Assembly (NCBI GenBank): GCA_038049695.1
Contig: CP142458.1
Span: 63,955,501 to 64,019,500, forward strand
DNA from: Cinnamomum chago
Lineage: Eukaryota > Streptophyta > Magnoliopsida > Laurales > Lauraceae
Direction of reading: 5' to 3'
DNA: 64,000 nucleotides
Shown here: positions 59,377 through 64,000 of the stretch, piece by piece
Position numbering within the stretch: the stretch's first letter is position 1
Layout: the number at the start of each line of letters is the position of its first letter
Notes under the pieces: generated by a model
Told to the model about the DNA's origin: nothing
Seen by the model: only the letters and a program-made list of their open reading frames with translations
The model's database searches: none
Translations under genes and position numbers: made by a program

Positions 59377-60130
59377 GAATGTAACGCCCCAATTCCGGAT
59401 ACCGATATAATCGTTCGGATACCCGAAGTTGGCGCGCTACTTTCCGGAAAATCCGAGAACTTCCAAGATCGTAGCCGCAGTGAGGTCCAATTTAAAACTT
59501 TTTGACCAACATAATACTCAATGGTTAAAACTTGCGGAAGCATAACAATTTAAACAATGCGGAAGCAATAGGTATCGATATATATTAAGTGTGAGCAGAA
59601 CAGTAGTCTAATTAAAATGTATCAGTGGTTAATCAAAAGTTAAGTACATGTTTGTATTCTACCCAACTCATTACAAAATTTGCCTCTCAAACCCAAAATA
59701 AAGAGGACTCTCAAAACCCTGGTAAATAGTCTCCGCCCTCCGGCTCGACATCCGTGTCGGCCGGACCCCACGCGTACTCTCCAGCGATCGGCACCTCTGC
59801 CAGCGCTAGTGCATCATCAGGGATATTTGGGTCAAGGCCTAAGCACCAATGAAGGGTCAGATCTAAAAGATCTGGCAAGTCACAACATACTACTAACATA
59901 GAACACATATATCAAAGGAATAGAGACAGGTAAATAGATTAAATGAATAGCAAGGTAAAGAACTAAGCAGTTGTGCATTTTAATCATAAGGAATCAGGAA
60001 AATATAAAGACATCTAAACTACTACAACAAAATGGCACATTCACACGAGCTGGAATACCGCGGGATGGTTCAGCTGTCGCCTGAGGGGTGGAGCACGAGA
60101 TCTCCTTTCATTCGCCTTTAGCTGCTCCTG
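59377..60130. mobile_element. Foreign LTR fragment at the Tat deletion junction
   Basis: Starts TGTAACGCCCCAATTCCGG, the typical start (or, reversed, end) of a plant Ty3 chromovirus LTR. It includes a short minus-strand frame (EVPIAGEYAWGPADTDVEPE) of the kind found within such LTRs. It ends without a recognisable terminus where the Tat gag begins, so it is a fragment. It replaces the protease and reverse transcriptase of the host element. Confidence 0.55.
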
Positions 60131-60720
60131 GAGATGACGGATCAACTCCTCCTTCTCCTGGAGGACCTGATTCTGGGCACCGAGTTCTTTGAGCAGGGGG
60201 TCGTCATCTCTTGCTCCATGGGTTTGATGAAAAGACTGGCCGTCGTCGTGGGCGCGATGGTGAGACTGACGGGATCTCGCCCTGACAGGGGTTTTGCCTC
60301 ATCGTCGAAGATCCGACGTGGAGGCGTTCTGCTGCGGGCCCCTGTGTGGCCGCTCACCAGGGTGGTGAGGAGTCTCACGACGGCTATCTTGGCGGAGGCG
60401 AATAGTCATGGGCCGAGACGAAGAGTTCGACTGGACGATGCCCTCCACGTATGTGGCACCCAACTTTCCCCCAGACCTCCTCTGGAGCGGGATCCCTGGT
60501 GGCTCCTGTCTGACGGGAGGGACCCCCGTTGGTCCAGGAGGGGGAAGAAGAGCTGGACGAAGGCCAGGGGTTGGTTCCGGGAGCACCGGCTGGGACGGTT
60601 GTGGCTGCAAGAATGGTGGAAATGAAGGTTGCTTCGGTAGCGGGAAGGACGATGCTTTTCGGGGCTTCGATGGTCCTCCGCCACCGTATCTGGTCTTTGG
60701 AGGCATGGCTTCTGTAGAGG
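60131..60720 (-). pseudogene. Tat element gag, N-terminal fragment
   Basis: Minus-strand ATG 60706 gives MPPKTRYGGGGPSKPRKASS followed by a Pro-rich stretch, about 52 bp inside the 5' LTR end. The frame ends at 60299, and neighbouring frames continue without a clear domain. Gag start proteins of Tat elements are poorly conserved, so assignment rests on position and on being next to the LTR. Confidence 0.5.
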
Positions 60721-60736
60721 CTTTGGCACAAATCCT

Positions 60737-60757
60737 GTTCTCACAGACGGCGTCAAC
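60737..60757 (-). promoter_or_regulatory. Primer-binding site of the Tat element
   Basis: Immediately inside the 5' LTR the minus strand reads GTTGACGCCGTCTGTGAGAA, close to the TTGGCGCCGTCTGTGGGAA primer site common in plant Tat/Athila-type elements. Confidence 0.65.
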
Positions 60758-61439
60758 TGTAAGTGCCTAAAAATTACGGACTTGATTATTAGAGGATTAA
60801 GCTCTTGATTTGGAGATCTTGGGAAGATAAGGGGAAAGGATCGAGCCTCCGATAACCTGAAAGGAAGAAAAACGGTAAGAGCCCCTGACTGTATGTAGCC
60901 GAAGGCACTCCGATGTTTAAGTCAGTATGGGAACTGAAGGGAATAGAGGAAGAGAGCTTTGGGAGGGAGAGATTATGCGTACCTCACATGGTTTCCCTTC
61001 ATGCAATATATAGACGTGAAAGTCATCATTGGACTGCCCTCATGAGGGGACGGAAGTCCTATCAGAGTGTACTTCTTATATCTTAAGTGGGGGTAGGTAA
61101 AAAGGGAATGTCCCATCGGGCCATCAACCCATGCCTATGGACATGACCCTAAGATAAGGCGTGCCCTTTATCTAGGTCCGGCGCCCACTCTTCCTGTCAG
61201 TTCACCTTTTCCGTCACGGCAGCGCATTTATGGCTGCATTTATGGTTGAATGACAGGAGACCGAGATCAAGCTTAAGGCCGAGACCGAGGCGGACGCTAA
61301 TGAACGTGGCAGCCGAGTCGACCCCATGCGCGCCCGAGATGGTGCCTCATCCGAACTTGGAGGACACCGAGACTGGAGATACCCCCGAGCTTGAGGAGCG
61401 GTCCCACCCAAACCTGTGATTACGGAATGCCCCCACACA
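60758..61439 (-). repeat. Tat element 5' LTR
   Basis: Nearly identical to 52141-52822. Differences are seen at about AGAGCC(C/T)CTG(A/G)CTG(T/C)ATG, ATATC(TTA/CTG)AG, CATCA(A/T)CCC and CCATG(C/T)GC. Confidence 0.9.
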
Positions 61440-61444
61440 GTACG

Positions 61445-61785
61445 AAAGTGGAGAAAAATCAGAGAGAGAGGGAAAGAGTGAGTGGAAACTTGAAGATGAT
61501 AGAAGGGTAATAACTAATAAGCAAGTTGACCCCCTAAAGTTTGCCTCTTTTGTAAAGACACCCACCCAAGTTCTAAATTTATAAAACACTTCCCCAAACA
61601 ATAAGAATGCCTGTACATACACCTCTTCTGCCAATAATGTCGTTCAAATTAACGGTAAAGGTCCATTTAGCCATATTAAGATAAATTAGTAGGCGATTAA
61701 TGTTAAGACCCCCTGAATTGGTGACATCTGTTGAAAGTGTGTGCTTATTTTAAAATTTCAAGTCTATCAATATAACTTACAGTTA
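61445..61785 (+). other. 5' flank of TIR gene copy 2
   Basis: Continues the host sequence interrupted at 52140. No gene. The sequence from about 62290 (AGATAGAATAATAAAGCC) matches the flank of copy 1. Confidence 0.5.
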
Positions 61786-62148
61786 GGCCACGTTCTTTTA
61801 CTAGAATTCCTGACAGGAATTCAGGCTGTCTGGGAATTCAGAATTCCTGTCAGGAATTCTATGTTTTATTACTAGAATTCTTGGGCATTTGAAATTACAG
61901 GCATTTGAAATCCCAAAAAACTCAGCGTTTAAAAAATCATTTTGACAAGGAGGATTTGAAAATCTCACTTGGCACAGGAATTTCGGAAGAGGGACAACGG
62001 CATTCTGGACTTAAGCAAAAATTCAGTCCATGAATGAAACAACGAATTTAGAATTTCAGGATTTGACAGCATTTCAAATACTAGTATTTGGAATTCTTAG
62101 ATAACCACCAGACATGAATTCAATGAATTCTAGTAAAGAAACGGGCCC
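61786..62148. mobile_element. Tourist-like MITE (PIF/Harbinger), intact
   Basis: 363 bp with inverted ends GGCCACGTTCTTTTACTAGAATTC and, on the other strand, GGGCCCGTTTCTTTACTAGAATTC, flanked by TTA on both sides (61783-61785 and 62149-62151). The TTA target and GGGCC..GTTT ends are those of Tourist-type MITEs. The interior contains more GAATTC inverted repeats (61805-61860: CCTGACAGGAATTC and GAATTCCTGTCAGG) that can fold. It lies about 300 bp upstream of the TIR gene start codon. Confidence 0.85.
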
Positions 62149-62453
62149 TTAGTTTTAACTGAATTCTTGTCAGACTATTGGTGTTTGCGAATTTCTTAAA
62201 ATTAGGGGAGTTGTTTTATGGATTTAGAAGTTGAGAGGGTGTCTTTCCAAATCTAACAAACTTTAGGGGGTCTGCGTGCTTATTACCCAAGATAGAATAA
62301 TAAAGCCATTAAGGTGGCTTCGACGAGTCACGAGACGCAACTGCTAAGACTACGTACGGTATTATCGTACCATGAAAGTCTAAACACTGACTCAACATCC
62401 TCAAAAACAATCAATTTCTTACTTCTCTCTTCTTTGCAAGAACCACAAACCAA

Positions 62454-62932
62454 ATGTCGAACAGTATGCCTACAACTTCCATGGCAGCTCTTAGGCTACG
62501 GTGGGACGTGTTCCTCAGTTTCCGTGGAGCAGATACGCGCGGTACCATAACTTCCAGTCTCTACAAATCCCTCGATAATCAAGGTGTCAGAGTGTTTCTA
62601 GATGACGTTGGGTTGGATAAGGGAGGTGAGATCGATTCGGGTCTTTTTGAGGCCATTGAAGACTCGGCCGCCTCTATTCTCCTCATCTCCCCAAAATATG
62701 CATCGTCGCACTGGTGCCTTAAAGAAATGGCTAGGTTATGTGAATTGGGGAGGCTGATTCTCCCTGTGTTCTACGAGGTTGAACCCTTTCATGTTCGGCG
62801 ACAGAGGGGACCTTTTGAAAAGGATTTTGATAAGCATCTTTTGAGGTATGGAGAAGAAAAAGTTGAGAAATGGAGGAAAGCCATGGAGAAAGTTGGGGGT
62901 AAATCTGGTTGGGTTTTTAACGAAGGTTCCAG
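62454..62932 (+). CDS. TIR-domain resistance gene (TNL-type), exon 1
   Basis: From ATG 62454 the frame gives a complete TIR domain: LRWDVFLSFRGADTRGTITS (start motif), LYKSLDNQGVRVFLDD, EAIEDSAASILLISPKYASS and HWCLKEMARL with the glutamate that is catalytic in plant TIR NADases, LILPVFYEVEPFHVRRQRGP, FEKDF, and KWRKAMEKVGG. The exon ends at 62932 before GTATTATTG, a normal place for the first intron of TIR-NBS-LRR genes. The open frame runs 12 codons into the intron and stops. Members of this family are cytoplasmic or nuclear immune receptors whose TIR assembles and cleaves NAD+. No NB-ARC exon appears by 64000, so it lies beyond the window or the gene is TIR-only. Two usual residues are unusual (EPFHV where the family mostly has DPSxV). 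No lesion was seen. Confidence 0.85.
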
Positions 62933-64000
62933 GTATTATTGTTTATTATAAACTTGCTCTGCCTGGTTTGTTATCCAGTTTAAACATGTTGTTTTAAAAC
63001 TTTTGAGATATTTAACATTCATGGCCTTGTTTGGTTTCGGTAGTTAGAATGATATGTTATTAGGAGCTTAAGAGTAGAAGATCTTGTTATCAAGTTCAAT
63101 TAAATTGACAAGGAAACCACTTAAGAATGTTGCTATGTTGTTCCTAGTATGAGGATTAATGGAATGAGTGATGTACAAATTTTTACAGTTCTTGCTTCAA
63201 TTAGATGGATTTTATCAAGGTCCGTGTGGCTAATTAGGTTCCCCATGTGGGTTGAAATGTTGGTGAATTGCAGAGGAAAGCAATGTATCTGAATAGGTTT
63301 TTTTTATTTTTTTTTATTTTTATAAGAATGTATCTGAATAGTTTGAGTTAGTCAACTTTAATCAGGTTTATTTGTAGAATAGTATATTGAATTGTTACTA
63401 TGTTAGACTATTATATTAAATCATTTGTTCAATATTTTAATGTGAACTTTAACACACGAGATGCTGTGGAGGAATCTCTGTGATAAAATTAAACAAGTTA
63501 GGCAGGACCCACATTTATTTGAAATTTGGTATACTTTATTTTCTTGCTTATTTTTTTAGGGTTGACTAGCACAATTGGGTGATTTTTTGTATTCGAGTAG
63601 ATGTTTCCATGCCTTCTACTATCTTTATCATGCCACGTGTTTTAAAATATGTGATTTATCAGTCTTCAAGTTTTTCTAATAAACTATTAATATTTGGAGT
63701 TGCTAAAAATTGTTTTTGTCATGTTCTTAAACATTGCACTTGTTTGTTGATCACAATCAAGTCCTGGGCCTTCATTGGGTCCTCATGTGAGAGAACCAGA
63801 AGCAACTGATGAAAGTCTTAACTGGTTATTCCTGGAACCAATGATATAATGGTATCATTGATTTTTTTAACTTAAGGTAATTAGAATTATTGAGTTGTCA
63901 CATTAGCTTATAGATACATACTACAATTATCTGGTTTATTGTTAAATCAGTAGAATTTAATAAGTGACTTGTTTTCTTTCGTATTACGTTTACTTTTATT
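62933..64000 (+). other. Presumed intron 1 of the TIR gene
   Basis: AT-rich with no NB-ARC motifs (no GxGGxGKTT-type frame) on the plus strand up to the window edge. T runs near 63300 and 63550. If the gene is a standard TNL the second exon is further right. Confidence 0.5.

Larger units (their letters stand above)
52141..61439 (-). mobile_element. Ty3 element of the Tat lineage, internally deleted, young LTRs
   Basis: LTRs of identical length (682 bp) lie at 52141-52822 and 60758-61439. Perfect GTACG target duplications are at 52136-52140 and 61440-61444. By eye the LTRs differ at about seven sites, near 1 percent. In minus orientation: 5' LTR (right), primer site, gag start, then a junction with foreign LTR sequence, RNase H, integrase, minisatellite, antisense gene, 3' LTR. 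Protease and reverse transcriptase are absent. Dual RNase H, pol-distal tandem repeats and an antisense gene before the 3' LTR are Tat-lineage (Retand/Ogre/Grande-like) traits. Confidence 0.9.

Noticed and set aside
62933-64000. NB-ARC or LRR exons of the resistance gene
   Set aside because: No P-loop, kinase-2 or LRR pattern was visible in any plus-strand frame up to the edge.
1-64000. CRISPR arrays, bacterial operons, rRNA genes
   Set aside because: Introns, plant repeats and the absence of spaced short repeats with unique spacers rule these out; the only regular arrays are microsatellites and minisatellites.

Overview
This is nuclear DNA from a eudicot plant. Genes are sparse, introns are AT-rich, a TIR-type resistance gene lies at the right edge (TIR-NBS-LRR genes are typical of eudicots), and about three quarters of the window is nested plant retrotransposons. 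I cannot name the species. No bacterial, organellar, rRNA, tRNA or CRISPR features were seen.

Layout. 1-3.6 kb: the 3' part of a ZGPAT-like CCCH/G-patch gene. 4-11.6 kb: small repeats with readable ends, namely a tRNA-derived SINE with a 16-bp target duplication, a 5'-truncated RTE LINE with a 16-bp target duplication, a decayed LTR relic and a complete 327-bp TRIM. 11.6-13.5 kb: a Tourist-like MITE split by a 1.67-kb solo LTR. 13.7-16 kb: an F-box pseudogene split by a 1.05-kb solo LTR, followed by a duplicated scrap of the G-patch gene. 16.5-32.8 kb: a large decayed Mutator-like element (MULE) with a FAR1/MULE transposase fused to an OTU-like protease domain, an antisense plant-mobile-domain (PMD) gene, and arrays of TTCGGA/TCCGAA inverted motifs. 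Its PMD gene is split by a 10.3-kb copia element, which itself contains a 2.96-kb solo LTR. 36.8-50.3 kb: a full-length Ty1/copia element carrying a second full-length copia in the opposite strand and a solo LTR of the 11.7-kb family. This stack sits in the promoter of a truncated TIR gene copy. 52.1-61.4 kb: a Tat-lineage Ty3 element with near-identical LTRs, dual RNase H and integrase, a 55-bp minisatellite, and an antisense gene with its own TATA box and two introns. 61.8-62.1 kb: an intact Tourist-like MITE. 62.45 kb to the edge: exon 1 (TIR domain) of a resistance gene.

Only two host genes look potentially functional, the CCCH/G-patch gene and the TIR gene, and both are cut by a window edge. 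The rest is a record of insertions. Nine elements have TG...CA ends and matching or near-matching target duplications, so their order can be read directly. Each MITE or LTR family that occurs twice (11.6/61.8 kb; 11.7/46.4 kb) gives an internal comparison. The most interesting items are the spliced antisense gene of the Tat element, the MULE with OTU and PMD cargo plus a 59-bp perfect palindrome, and the tandem TIR-gene duplication whose two upstream regions each received a complete retrotransposon.
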